Assembly (NCBI GenBank): GCA_032164245.1
Contig: JAVMKO010000022.1
Span: forward strand, 12,027,845 to 12,091,844
Direction: 5' to 3'
DNA length: 64,000 bases
From: Sternotherus odoratus
Taxonomy: Eukaryota; Chordata; Testudines; Kinosternidae
The notes below the pieces were generated by a model. That model was not told the origin of the DNA. It saw nothing but the letters and a program-made list of their open reading frames with translations, and did not search any database. This document shows, one piece after another, positions 46,727 through 56,760 of this stretch; the stretch's first letter is position 1; each line of letters begins with the position of its first letter. Made by a program: the position numbers and the translations under genes.

Positions 46727-47395
46727 GACTATCAGGGTTGGAAGGGACCTCAGGACGACATCTGGCCCAACCCCCTGCTCAAAGCAGGACCAACCCCAAC
46801 TAAATCATCCCGGCCAGGGTTTTGTCAAGCCTGACCTTAAAAACCTCTAAGGAAGGAGATTCCACCATGTCCCTAGGTAACCCATTCCAATTCTTCATCA
46901 CCCTCCTAGTGAAAAAGATTTTCCTAATATCCAACCTAAACATCCCCCACTGCAATTTGAGACCATTAGTCAATGTTTTGTCATCTGGTACTAGTGAGAA
47001 CAGTCTAGATCCATCCTTTTGGAACCCCCTTTTAGGTAGCTGAAAGCAGCTATCAAATCTCCCCCTCCCCCCCGCCATTCTTCTCTTCAGACTAAATAAT
47101 CCCAGTTCCCTCAGCCTCTCCTCATAAATCGTGTGCTCCAGACCCTTTATTTTTCTTGCCCTCCGCTGGTCTCGTTCTGATTTTCCATGTCCTTCTTGTG
47201 GAGTGGGGCCCTAAAAAGGACACCATACTCCAGATGAGGCCTCACCAATGCCAAATAGAGGAGAATGATCACATTCCCTGATCTGCTGGTAATGCTTCTA
47301 CTTTATGCAGCCCAAAATGCCATAGCCGTCCTGACTGAGTCCTGTTGACTCATATCCAGCTTCTCGTCCACTATTAGGAATGCCAGTGCTTCTCC
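46727..47395 (-). mobile_element. CR1 LINE 3' portion, antisense (about 670 bp)
   Basis: Begins AATCATAGACTATCAGGGTT and GGAAGGGACCTCAGGACGAC, the textbook antisense CR1 3' end. It proceeds through CCAACCCCCTGCTCAAAGCA, TTCCACCATGTCCCTAGGTA, CTCAGCCTCTCCTCATAAAT and AGATGAGGCCTCACCAATGC, ending near GACTCATATCCAGCTTCTCG. It covers the 3' UTR and the last part of ORF2. It is better preserved than the other CR1 pieces, so it is probably younger. Frameshifts and stops make it non-functional. Confidence 0.9.
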
Positions 47396-48667
47396 TTTGT
47401 ATTTAAAGAAGCTGTGCTGTTGCTTATACTATCAGGCTCCACTGATATTACTTGTGCAAACAGTTCTTTTACTCAGTGGGATCCATTTATAACGCAGAAT
47501 TAACACAAGATGACATACTACATCTCCTCCAGCATCTTGTTCTTGTGAGATCTTAAAATACCATGTGTTGACATTGTTCCTGCAAACTCAGGTGGAATCA
47601 TATTCCCATACAAGATGTTGCTTACAGCATGTTCCCTTCTGATAAGATCGGCCCATGAGGGAATATTAGATCTCAAACAATAAAAAACCTTTATCCTGCA
47701 TTGGAGGATTTCTCCTTATGGGAGGATTGCTCCTTATAGGAAAAGTCAGGAATATAATTGTTCATTTTGCCTGTTTCTTATCACAATGAGAGAGAGAACA
47801 TACTAACATGTCCATAAGAAATCCATTAATGTCCCAGTGCATCACCCCTCATTGAAATGATGCTGCACAGAAAGGCAATTCTTCATCACGTAAAAAACAC
47901 TAACAATACTGCAGCATCTCTACGTGCTGCAGCTGGTACAATATTAATGGAGGAGATAATATATTGGTCTGAATCGATATTACCCTGACTTAGTAAAGAT
48001 CGGCATCCATCAGCACCCGTTTCACTTGATAAAATCCTTCCATGTCACTTTTACTTCGACTGATGAGATCACAATGCCCCTTTCCAGTGTAACTGATGGT
48101 GCCTGGATGAATAATTGACCAATAAATTACCACTTCTGGATCAAAGCGATGAGATCCCTGGCTGCCAAAAAGGCACAACACACACCACAATAAAAAACCC
48201 AAGATAATTAATTAAGGCTCACTTTTGCCCCTTTACACACTCTTAGCAGTACCTGACTTGATGAGTAGCACAAACTCCCTGGAAGAAATCCACAGCCACT
48301 AAGTCAGCCTCATTCAAATCCCCCCTTAAGACTTCCTTCTGCCAGAGTGCCTAGAGAATGCTGCCGATTGACAGAAGCTAGGCAGGTGATGAGTTACATC
48401 GTTCAGATAACTAATCGATGTGAAAATATGCTCCTATTACTACTACCTCCACCTCTTCCCACCTGCACCTATCTATTTCATGCATCCATTGTATCGGATT
48501 ACTAGCTTAAACCCCAATTTATTCCATGAAAGCAGAACTCACCCCTACACCTGCCCGACTATGCACTGGGCCTGTGGGGGGGAGCGGGGGCTTGCCCATG
48601 GAGAGCTCATTGCAGGATTAGTGCTCAGGATTGTAAACTTTTCAGTGCAGGGACTGTCTCTGTATTG
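47396..48667. other. Non-coding stretch
   Basis: Contains a small tandem duplication near 47704-47740 (GGAGGATTTCTCCTTATGG and GGAGGATTGCTCCTTATAGG). No gene or mobile element recognised. Confidence 0.4.
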
Positions 48668-48679
48668 AGACGTGTGACC

Positions 48680-48870
48680 CAGGCACTGTACTGGGAGTTG
48701 GGACACCTGGAATCTACTCCTGACTCTGGCACAGACTTACTGGGTAACCTTGGGCAAGTCATTTTACACCTTAGAGACTGTTTCCCTATTTGCAAAATAA
48801 GGATAAAATTTATCTCCTTTTAAAAGTGCTTTGAGATCTATGAATGAAAAGAACTATGAATTATTATTTG
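48680..48870 (+). mobile_element. MIR-type SINE, sense, interrupted by a Helitron
   Basis: CTGGGAGTTGGGACACCTGG, CCTGACTCTGGCACAGACTT, GTAACCTTGGGCAAGTCATT, GTTTCCCTATTTGCAAAATA and a tail TTTGAGATCTATGAATGAAA. The continuation TGTACAGCACTGAACACTAT is at 49074-49130, after the Helitron. Confidence 0.8.
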
Positions 48871-48871
48871 A

Positions 48872-49069
48872 CTAGTGTAACAGCCCGTGTACACGGGCCA
48901 AAGTGCTTAATGCTGTTTGTCCGGGCCGTCTCTACGGCTTGCGGCGGCGCATGCGTGGTGGCCATATTGTGCCACCGAACTACAACTCCCAGCATGCTGT
49001 TTGTCCGGGCCATCTCTACTGCGCATGACTGCTTCGGACAAACATCCTCTGGCCTTTTATTATATAGGA
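48872..49069 (-). mobile_element. Non-autonomous Helitron (198 bp), Helibat/Heligloria-like
   Basis: On the minus strand the element begins TCCTATATAATAAAAGG, the 5' TC end I associate with the Helibat/Heligloria group. It ends CTAG, matching CTRR. Seven bases before CTAG is a perfect 16-base palindrome GCCCGTGTACACGGGC (48883-48898), the Helitron 3' hairpin. The element sits exactly between A and T of the host (48871 and 49070) with no target duplication, as rolling-circle insertion predicts. There is no Rep/helicase frame. The core is G+C- and CpG-rich and contains a repeated 25-bp phrase (48910 and 48994). All structural hallmarks are seen directly; the group name is from memory. Confidence 0.88.
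48947..48997. promoter_or_regulatory. Promoter-type motif cluster inside the Helitron (NRF1, YY1, ZNF143-like)
   Basis: GCGCATGCG (48947-48955) is the NRF1 core. GGCCATATTG (48960-48969) resembles a YY1 site (GCCATNTTG). ACTACAACTCCCAGCATGC (48979-48997) is a full match to the ZNF143/STAF (SBS-type) motif. The three are adjacent in about 50 bp. All are characteristic of CpG-island housekeeping promoters. Activity here is not demonstrated. Confidence 0.55.
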
Positions 49070-49135
49070 TGTCTGTACAGCACTGAACACTATGGGGTTC
49101 TGATTAGGAACTGTTACCATAATACACATCAGAAT
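49070..49135 (+). mobile_element. MIR-type SINE tail after the Helitron
   Basis: TGTCTGTACAGCACTGAACA then GGGTTCTGATTAGGAAC resembles the tail portion (TGTACAGCACCTAGCAC...GGGGTCCTGGT) often found after MIR/L2-type elements in reptiles and birds. Confidence 0.55.
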
Positions 49136-49886
49136 GAACAATAATTATGCATGCTACTACTTATGGATATTACAAAGTTCTTGCAGATCCCTTCTCTTTA
49201 AAAGACAGAAAGCAGCAGCAGATGTCCTGGCAGAGGAAAGCCATATAGCCTCAGAGAACAGCGAATGGAGGTTACATGCTGATGGGCAGTGTGGCCAATG
49301 TGCCCCTCTTGCCTCATTTGCTGCTCATTGACATTGAAAAAGCTGGAAGCAAACAGGGTGCATGGAATGACAAATGATACAGAACTGCTTAAAGGTGCTG
49401 CTCTGTTTTTAGCTTGGCAATTTGGCAGAGATTGTTGTAAATGGAATTTGCTATGGTCAATGAAATGTGTTAGACAGGGGTCAACAGGAAGAGAATGTGG
49501 CAGGTCTCTGTCACCAGGCTCTTGCTTTGAGGGTACCTCTGCTTCAACAGCCTCTCTTCGCCCCAATCCCTTCTCTCCCAATGGCTACTTCACTCTTACC
49601 TCCCTCCCACTCCCTTCTCTGAGATTCATTTTGGGTGACTGAATATAACTGAGTCAAAGGGTAAAAGAAAGAAACTGAAGTTTAGGCTGGAACATTCAAG
49701 GAAGACAGAGTCAACAATCTGTAGTAGTCTCACAAGGAATGTGTTGGGAGCTTTGTACCATGAGCCATTTAAAAGTGTACCTGACAAAACACTGCAGAAT
49801 ATCATGTTGGGAACACTGCAGAACTGGCCAAATAGATTAGATTTGACCTCATGTGTCTTTTCTCAGACATCTAGATGCCCCATGCA
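49136..49886. other. Non-coding stretch
   Basis: Overlapping short open frames on both strands at 49198-49642 have no recognisable features. No repeat identified. Confidence 0.4.
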
Positions 49887-50005
49887 CAGGAACATAGGAC
49901 ATATCACACTGGATCAGACCTATGGTCTCTGACCTTCACCAACATCAGATAATTCAGAGGAAGGAAAAAGAAACCTCCTTATTCCTAGCAGTCAGACTGA
50001 CTTAC
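49887..50005 (-). mobile_element. CR1 LINE 3' fragment, antisense
   Basis: CAGGAACATAGGACATATCA, CACTGGATCAGACCTATGGT, CATCAGATAATTCAGAGGAA and AAAGAAACCTCC follow the antisense 3' end of the CR1 subfamily whose sense strand ends in TTCCTATGTTCC. Confidence 0.75.
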
Positions 50006-50698
50006 AGCCTGAAGAAAGTGAAAATCTCTTCCAAAAATTGTAAGCATTAACTGATTATTCTTGTTAGCCATATAAATTTCCAATGCCTTTTAAATTTTGC
50101 TGCATTTTTGACCTGAACACAAGGGATAAGCACAATTGCAGTATGTTGTATTAAAATTAGTAAAAGTTAACAAAACTGACCCAAATTGTTGTCAGTAGGC
50201 TTCAGAGTCAACTGGCATCACATTTGAGATGAATGAAGGCAGTGTGTTCGGAGGGCTGTTACTTCAGGTTCCCCGCGTGCAGTAGAGTCAGCCACTGTAG
50301 TGGCTCAGAAGGTTACTTTCCCAATGGTTACAAAATGTAGGTCTGATCCTTCAATCTCTGCTCATACAAGTGCTCCTATTAATCACAAAGTGATCACTTG
50401 CAAAAATAAAGACCACTTGTGTGAGTAAGGCTACTTATAGCAGTAATTATTGGGACTACAACTATGGGTTTTTTTTCAAAGTGTATATTGTACAGAAACT
50501 TATTTGGCATCCAAAGAAATGGTACTCCAGTCTGATCAACATCACTGAGCTTTGGTGGTGGAAGAAAAACGGTAGCTTTTAACGGTTTTTTCCTTCTAAA
50601 CAAATGTGCAGCCTTATATTTAAAGTTCATTATACAATAGAAACATTTGTTTTAGATGCCATCTAGTGGAATTTTTATGCAGTGCACACAGTATACTA
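50006..50698. other. Non-coding stretch
   Basis: No gene or repeat recognised. Confidence 0.4.
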
Positions 50699-50709
50699 TT
50701 GTAGAATAG

Positions 50710-50807
50710 AGGTAACAAAGTCCTGTGGCACCTTAAAGACTAACTATAAAGTTTTGAAGCATGAGCTTTCGTGGGCTAATACCCACTTCGTCGGATGCAA
50801 GCAGTGG
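50710..50807 (+). mobile_element. 5'-truncated SINE copy
   Basis: Starts inside the head at AGGTAACAAAGTCCTGTGGC and runs through CTTAAAGACTAACTATAAAG, TGAGCTTTCGTGGGCTAATA and CCACTTCGTCGGATGCAAGC. Target duplications TTGTAGAATAG (50699-50709) and TTGTAGAGTAG (50808-50818) differ by one base. Unlike three other copies, the body is not inverted. Confidence 0.85.
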
Positions 50808-50818
50808 TTGTAGAGTAG

Positions 50819-51716
50819 GCTGTGTGGATGCAGTTGTGTATGGCATGACACTCCTTAATTCAAACATCAGTAGAGAGGCTAATTGGGGGGAAAAATATTT
50901 GAAAAGTCATAACTTGCATCCGTTAGGTTCTAGCCACTATTTCAAATAGCTCCCAACAAAATAATTGTACCATCAGAAATCCATGCCATAGGATTGGAGG
51001 GGCTCTGCTTCAGTTTCCACCCTGAAGTAACCCATGAATGTTTGAGCCCTGGAACAAATGTTTGTGGAATTCCCAGACCATGCCACTTGACTAGGCTAAT
51101 CTGTAACCTGAGTTAAAAATCTCTAGTGCAGACACATTCTATTATTCAAGGGCCTGATCCCAATTTTTACTCATGGGAGACAACACTAAGGATTAAATCC
51201 TAACATCTCTATCTACTCTTTCTAATTCAGACAGTAGATCTATGTTTATTCTCCTCTGCATTGGTCTCAAGCTGAACACTGAGTTTGCTAAAGTGCATGT
51301 ATGAAATGAGCCTCCTTTGCAAAAGGAAAATAATGAACATATGATAGAAAATTTTCAGAGACATAGGTAGGAAGTTATTATATGGCTAAAACTAAGCAAA
51401 ACTCCGAACATTGAAGGGAGGATATATTAGTTGATGTGGAAAATGAACGCCATTTCTAAAAACGGTGCTATATTTAATTAACTGTGAGGTAGAACTATTT
51501 AATGGATTCTGTTTAGTGTGCACTGTCTGAATCATGTGTTCTGTGAATAATACATACAGAATGTAATGGAATATTTAAAAGCATGTAATGCTACTTAGAG
51601 GTTTTTAGATTTGCTTCTTTTTAGGGGAGTAATGAGCATAAATCAGACTAAGGAAGCAAAATTTCAACAATCAGTATAACATTGAGCAGTTACAATTCAT
51701 AAGTCTCAGAACACTG
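50819..51716. other. Non-coding stretch
   Basis: No gene or repeat recognised. Confidence 0.4.
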
Positions 51717-51776
51717 GATCCAAAACCCACTGAAGTCAGTTGGAGTCTTTCCTTTGACTTCAGTGTGTTTTGAATC
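51717..51776. repeat. Short palindrome (ACTGAAGTCA...TGACTTCAGT)
   Basis: Left arm 51717-51738 and right arm 51755-51776 match at 20 of 22 positions, with a 16-base middle that also partly pairs. It is a compact member of the ACTTCAATGG-type palindromic repeats. Confidence 0.8.
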
Positions 51777-54700
51777 ATGCCAAAATGCTTACAAAGGTGA
51801 TTAGGGACAATTACCCCCCCTCCCCCCCCGTTTTTGCAGGTGGGGAAAGAGACTCTCGGAAGTCCCTCAATCATAACAAGCAGGACTGGGGTAGTGCCAG
51901 GAATACAGTCCAAGACTCCTGCTAGTGAACTGGTGGTGCTATTCATTTCACCATGTTGCCTCCAGTACTGGCTTTTCCAGTGCTCTCACCAGTTGCTGAG
52001 CAGGGATCTGATCTCTGCATTAATAGCTTGCCAACCATCTTTAGGTTGCACTGCATCAGGGCGTGGCGGTGGGAAAGTGTTCCAAGATCATTGTCTTTGC
52101 TTGGCCAGCCCTCCCACGGGAAACCACATTTACAACTGTCCAAGATCTACTGCTGCTCTGGAGGAACAAGACGTGCATCAGATTATAAATGTTCCCTAAA
52201 CCGACAGTGGCTTCCAACAGTCTCTCAAAAGTGAAGCCAAAGCAGCCTGTTTTAAAATTAATGTGCGAGCTGTGAGCCTGTCCCCTTTCTGAGCTCAAAT
52301 AATTAAAGATTTTTAATGTGCTTTGTGGCATTCTGAAAGTCCAGCTATGACAAATCCCTCATTTTTACAATCTACTCATTCCATAGTGAGTTCAGCCAAG
52401 CCCTTTTGTAATCATATAAGATTTGTCTAGATCAGCAGCATGGTTTGCCCTGCTGTTCTGTGGTTCCATTTGCTTTTATACATAGAAAAGGGACTAATCT
52501 ACAAGGTTCTAATCTGAATTCACATTTTCCCAACACGATTTAGTTGGTCACTAGTCTGAGGACCTCAGTTTAAGGACAGTCAGACAAGTAGACAGAGGTC
52601 ACAGAAAGAACTGTTATTTATACAGATCAACTAGAATCGCTATAAACAGCAGGGATGAAAAAGTGGACAGGGCAGAGGCCTTGTGGGTATATGTTGAGAG
52701 AAGTCTAATTAGTCAGAGCCACACGGAAGAATGCACAGAGGCAATTCTGTGAGAAGCCAACAAATAGGAGAAAGTGGAAATGTTGTCCCCACCTCTAGTC
52801 AACCAACTGAGATTTGGCCCACAAGTCCAGAATCTCCTTGCCCAGCTTCCACTTTTCATTGTGAGATTACTGCCATCTTGAACCTCACAGGAACCAAATC
52901 TGACACTTAAAATTCCTTTAAGCTTTGCATCTGAATTGGACCCAAAATCATCACTGTGGGTTTGAGGCTGGGAAAATCCTCTCACCAAAACTGAATGTGA
53001 GCAGGAGGTTCTACTTTTCTGGGGCTGGTCAAAATTTTCTATCAAAAAGACTTTTCAGTGGCAAATGGCTTTTCTGTCAAAATAGAAAGATAAATATCTG
53101 ACAAATGTAAAAGAAAAAAATGGACCAAAAGAAAACAAGTGAACAAAGCAAAACATGTTTTCATAAACTTTTGGTTTTTACAGTGGAAAAGCCTGCAAAT
53201 ATTTCCCAACTAGAACTAAATCTCTACAAAAGCAAGAAGTCCAGGAGCTTTCAATTAGCACCAGACATTTATGCTCTGTTTATTCTCTACAGTCCATACC
53301 ATTTCTTGCTTATGTTATCCCCTTTCAACAACAAAAAAACTATCTGGATGGTTAATGCACTATGGAATAAATTAAGGTGAATTAATGGAATCAATTAATA
53401 GAATTGCTCAACCACACTGAGCAAAACACTAACCTCATGGGTTTCCTTGAGGTAGCAAAGATTAGATCAGTAAAAGACATTTCCTATGGTGTAAACAGTT
53501 TCAGAGCAAAGGAATAGTTGTACTGGCTTGAAGGAGCTCTGGTAGAAAACCATAGGAATTCCTAAATTCAACATAGTTTCCAGACTGCCTCCTATGGCAT
53601 TTCCTTAATCTGCCCCCATAAAATGGTTTGTGGTATGAAATGTGAACATAAAGAGCCAGGAGATATTCAAGTTCTCTATCACTAGTGGATATTCACTGAA
53701 CCTGTCCCAATAAGTGTCTATGTGTGTGCACAGGCTAAGACCTACTATTTTCTAGACAAAAGCTCTAGTAGATTATCCCTGTCTGAGTGGGTTGGAGCTA
53801 CAAAGAGCTGGGAGTTGCCTGCCACTCTTTGCAGGTCTTACAAACAAAAGCAGCACTGAATCAGAGGCTTGAATCTTAAATAGGTTTTTTAACACAGATC
53901 AGTGCCTAACTCCCATTTGAAAATACCACTTGGGCCCTTTAAAAAGCTGGTCCTTAATTCCCAAAACACCCCTGAACTAGGAAAATTAAGGCATGGATTG
54001 CAATCTAGTTTTCAACTCCAAGAGTGTCCTTTCTCTGTTACAATGGGTCAGACCTGGGGGACCTGAAACCTTGAGGAAGTCTGTCTTTTGCTAGAGGACA
54101 AATACCTTGGTTCCTGATAAAATAAGAGCCAGCCCAAGAATTATGTGAGGGTCAAAAAGAAGGGTCAGCCCACTTTATTTTCCATTTTCACTGGCTCACT
54201 GACTGTCACTGGCAAGAACTGGCAGAAAAAAATATTGAAATGCTGCAAGCAACATTGTTCTCTTCGAATTTCAAACCCTGTTTGATGAGACGCAAGGGTT
54301 TCCAGCAGATAAGGTAAATTCCTGAGCCACACAAAACTTCTGAGCCTGGCCCATTGCTACTTATAAACTACAGATATTTCTGTTCATGCTCTATTCTCTT
54401 CCCAACTCCCCCTTCCTCAAAAAGATGGTAGTGAAACTAGGAATCCGCTATTAAAACATAAATCAAACTCTTACTTTAGTATTTCAAAGCTCTGACTCCT
54501 TTCATGCTTTTTCTTTTCTCCATGCACATGCAGGCTTCTTTGTTAAACAATGTTAGCCAAATATGTCACAGGTGCAGCCCCAATAACTTGAATAGAGTTG
54601 AATTTAGTCCTGCTGAGTTTACTTCTTGTGCACCTGCTTAGCAGGAGCCAGGCTCAGGCCTATTGGAGCAACACTGATTTCAACAGGATGAATTTGGCTC

Positions 54701-54955
54701 AGTGGGTTTATGTCTGTACTTTGTCTCTGCTTCTCCCCTTGTTAAGTATGCAGAATACAAGGAAGCTTTTGGAACAAAAAGCCATTCATTCACTGGGTGA
54801 CTTCATTACCCTGCTAGATATTTTTACTGGATTTCACTTGATTCTCGGCACTCCTAATTTAATAGAATACTTCAACTTAATCTTTTAAAAGGGGGGTTTA
54901 TTGATAGTGTGATACAGACTTTCACATTTCTTAAAGGGGGGGGAATGGGAGGGAA
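51777..54955. other. Non-coding stretch
   Basis: No gene supported. A C-rich run lies at about 51813-51829. Several open frames of 60-120 codons overlap each other on opposite strands (51671-52331), which argues against coding. A signal-peptide-like frame at 54598 lacks an ATG. No mobile element recognised. Confidence 0.4.
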
Positions 54956-54959
54956 AGAA

Positions 54960-55190
54960 AATTAAATTACTTTGCTTAGTGCTCTTAATTGTCTGGAATA
55001 ATTACCTCCAGTCAATTCTAAAACAAGAGCTTTCCAGAGATCTGAGTATTATAGTTGGGGGTAAAGAAAAAGGAATGGAGTCCAAAAAACCCAATTTTGT
55101 AACTTACTTAGAAATACCTAATTAACCCTCTGAGTGAAGAATCCAATCAAAGCTTCTCCATTAGATTAATTATTAAAAGCAATTAAAGAG
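54960..55190. promoter_or_regulatory. Candidate enhancer-like block rich in TAATT cores
   Basis: CTCTTAATTGTC, ATAATTACC, CCTAATTAACC, CCAATCAAAGC, CATTAGATTAATTATTAAAA and GCAATTAAAG occur within about 230 bp in complex, repeat-free sequence. It has the look of a conserved homeobox-target element. Evidence is composition only. Confidence 0.22.
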
Positions 55191-55399
55191 GAAAAAGCTT
55201 GTGTGCCGACTAATGTGCCACAAAGAGCTAAACATGTTTATATCTCCAAAGCACCGTTCTGACATAGAACTGAACAGGCTAAATAGTAAAAAAAACCTGG
55301 AGGGAAAAATATTATAATGGACTGAAAAAGGTGAGTCAGCGCTAGAGTCACAAGCAGTACTTAGATACCTAATTGCCATTTTATTCCCCAAGTCTAACA

Positions 55400-55538
55400 T
55401 TTAGGCTTTCCTAGCATTCACATAGGGGACTTAAGCATTGCAATGCTGAGTGTCACAGCACCTACCTTTTAGGTGCCTAGAAAAAAATCACAGGAACAAA
55501 GCTACCATCCACAGAGCCATGTTCCATGCCTAGACTCC
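55400..55538. repeat. Left part of an old reptile repeat hosting the MITE pair
   Basis: GCACCTACCTTTTAGGTGCC and TAGAAAAAAATCACAGGAAC form part of a repeat whose right part (AGCTAGCCAATAGGAGACAC and onward) resumes after the MITEs. It includes a near-palindrome AGGTGCCTAG / GCACCTACCTTTTAGGTGCC. Confidence 0.4.
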
Positions 55539-55836
55539 TGGCTGGTCTTCACTACCTGCCAGATCAGCGGGTAGCTATTGATCTTTTGGCGATCAATTTT
55601 TCTCGCGTCTTGTGAAGACGTGAGAAATCGATCGCCCGCAGCTCCCCAGTCGACTCCGGAACTCCAGCTTGCCGGGAAGCGCAAGCTGGAGTCGATGGGG
55701 GCAGTGTGCCACCGACTGCCACCACCGTGAGGACGGCAGGTAAGTCGGCGGCAGATATGCAAACTTCAGCTACGTGATTCACGTAGCTGAAGTTGAGTAT
55801 CTGCCGTCTATCCCCCCTGATAGTGAGGACCAACCC
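55539..55836 (+). mobile_element. Harbinger-like MITE, copy 1 (about 298 bp)
   Basis: Left end GGCTGGTCTTCACTACC, right end TAGTGAGGACCAACCC: inverted repeats related to those of the 18874-19366 element. The interior includes ATTGATCTTTTGGCGATCAA, a short hairpin around GCGTCTTGTGAAGACGTGAG, and a perfect 15-bp-arm palindrome ACTTCAGCTACGTGA/TCACGTAGCTGAAGT (55763-55793). No convincing target duplication. Confidence 0.65.
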
Positions 55837-55863
55837 TAACTGTAGGATGATTGGGGAGAGATA

Positions 55864-56104
55864 GGGCTGGTCCCCACTACCGGGGGGGGGGGGGGGAATA
55901 GATGGTAGATAGCTGAAGTTTGCGTATCTGAAGCTGACTTACCTGCCATCCTCACAGCAGCGGCAGTTGGCGGCGTGCTCTCCAGCGGAGTTGACGGGGG
56001 AGCCACTGGCGATCGATTTCTCACGTCTTCACAAGATGCGAGAAAACTGATCACCAAAAGATCAATAGCTACCTGCTGATCTGGCGGGTAGTGAAGACCA
56101 GCCC
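55864..56104 (-). mobile_element. Harbinger-like MITE, copy 2, inverted relative to copy 1 (241 bp)
   Basis: Left end GGGCTGGTCCCCACTAC, right end GTAGTGAAGACCAGCCC. ATA flanks both sides (55861-55863 and 56105-56107), fitting a 3-bp duplication. Reversed, the right half reads TAGCTATTGATCTTTTGGTG and continues like copy 1, so the two copies point away from each other. A G15 run is at 55882-55896. Confidence 0.7.
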
Positions 56105-56340
56105 ATAAATGCCTAACAATGCTAGCCACCTAAGCTAGCCAATAGGAGACACCAGCTACAGCAGGGGGGAGAGGGAGAGGGTTGCTAAGCCCTGTCCCTC
56201 TCAGAGATAGGCTGACTGCAAGGAGGCACCAAGTTCTGGTTAGCTATCCACGAATGGAAGCTATTTTGGAGTCTGGTGTCCCAGGTGCATAAACCACTTA
56301 AGGGAAGGAGTTAGATTCCACCTCACTCCATGCAAAACAG
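56105..56340. repeat. Right part of the old reptile repeat
   Basis: AGCCACCTAAGCTAGCCAAT, GCCCTGTCCCTCTCAGAGAT, GACTGCAAGGAGGCACC. These phrases recur in turtle and bird DNA upstream of a tRNA-like segment, as here. Confidence 0.4.
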
Positions 56341-56354
56341 ATGGAGGAGGCGGA

Positions 56355-56440
56355 CCTGTGATAGCTTTGAGCCAATGGATGGATCACTTGCCCACAGTGT
56401 TGAGAGAGCCAGGTTCAATTCCCCCCTTTTATGGGTGGAG
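56355..56440 (+). mobile_element. tRNA-like SINE head (degenerate)
   Basis: TTGAGCCAATGGATGGATCAC and GAGAGAGCCAGGTTCAATTC correspond to a tRNA-like segment: a TAGCTCAGTGGTTAGAGCAC-type region followed by a good box B, GGTTCAATTCC (56412-56422). It is too diverged to fold as a working tRNA gene. Positions 56630-56700 (AATGGAGGTGGGATCAGGCC, AGTGCCCTAACCACTGGGCT) hold the opposite-strand version, giving a fold-back arrangement. Confidence 0.5.
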
Positions 56441-56760
56441 AGAAAGAATTTCAACAAGAGTGTGTTAACCACGGAGCTCCAGCTTAGTCTCATGTGGGAC
56501 TCCCACTGTCTCTCCTGTTGAAAGTGTTCCTCTGTGGCTACCTAATGAAAGAGCCACGGGAGTGGACCCCTGGGTCTCGCAGCCCCCAGATGGGTGCTCA
56601 AACTTTTAGACTGCAAAGTCATTCTTAGATGCTCTCTGACCCAATGGAGGTGGGATCAGGCCTCCCATTTCCAATGAGAGTGCCCTAACCACTGGGCTAA
56701 AAGGTCGTTCTGGTAGGCAGAAGATAATTACCTGAGTCAATGCCCTGGCCAAACTCCAAA
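56441..56760 (-). repeat. Continuation of the repeat with an inverted tRNA-like segment
   Basis: GTGGTTAGGGCACTC on the minus strand (complement of GAGTGCCCTAACCAC, 56682-56696) is the box A-like part of the tRNA-related sequence in reverse orientation to 56355-56440. The intervening part carries no gene. Confidence 0.4.

Noticed and set aside
51671..52331. Several overlapping 90-120 codon frames on opposite strands
   Set aside because: Mutually overlapping in many frames with no conserved motif. Part of the region is a palindromic repeat.
54598..54888. Frame beginning with a signal-peptide-like hydrophobic stretch (NLVLLSLLLVHLLS)
   Set aside because: It begins at TTG, not ATG. There is no promoter, splice or homology support, and the following sequence is A+T-rich and hydrophobic by composition.
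56355..56440. Functional tRNA gene
   Set aside because: Only box B is good. The anticodon arm and acceptor stem do not pair, and it sits in a repeat with an inverted partner, so it is a SINE head.
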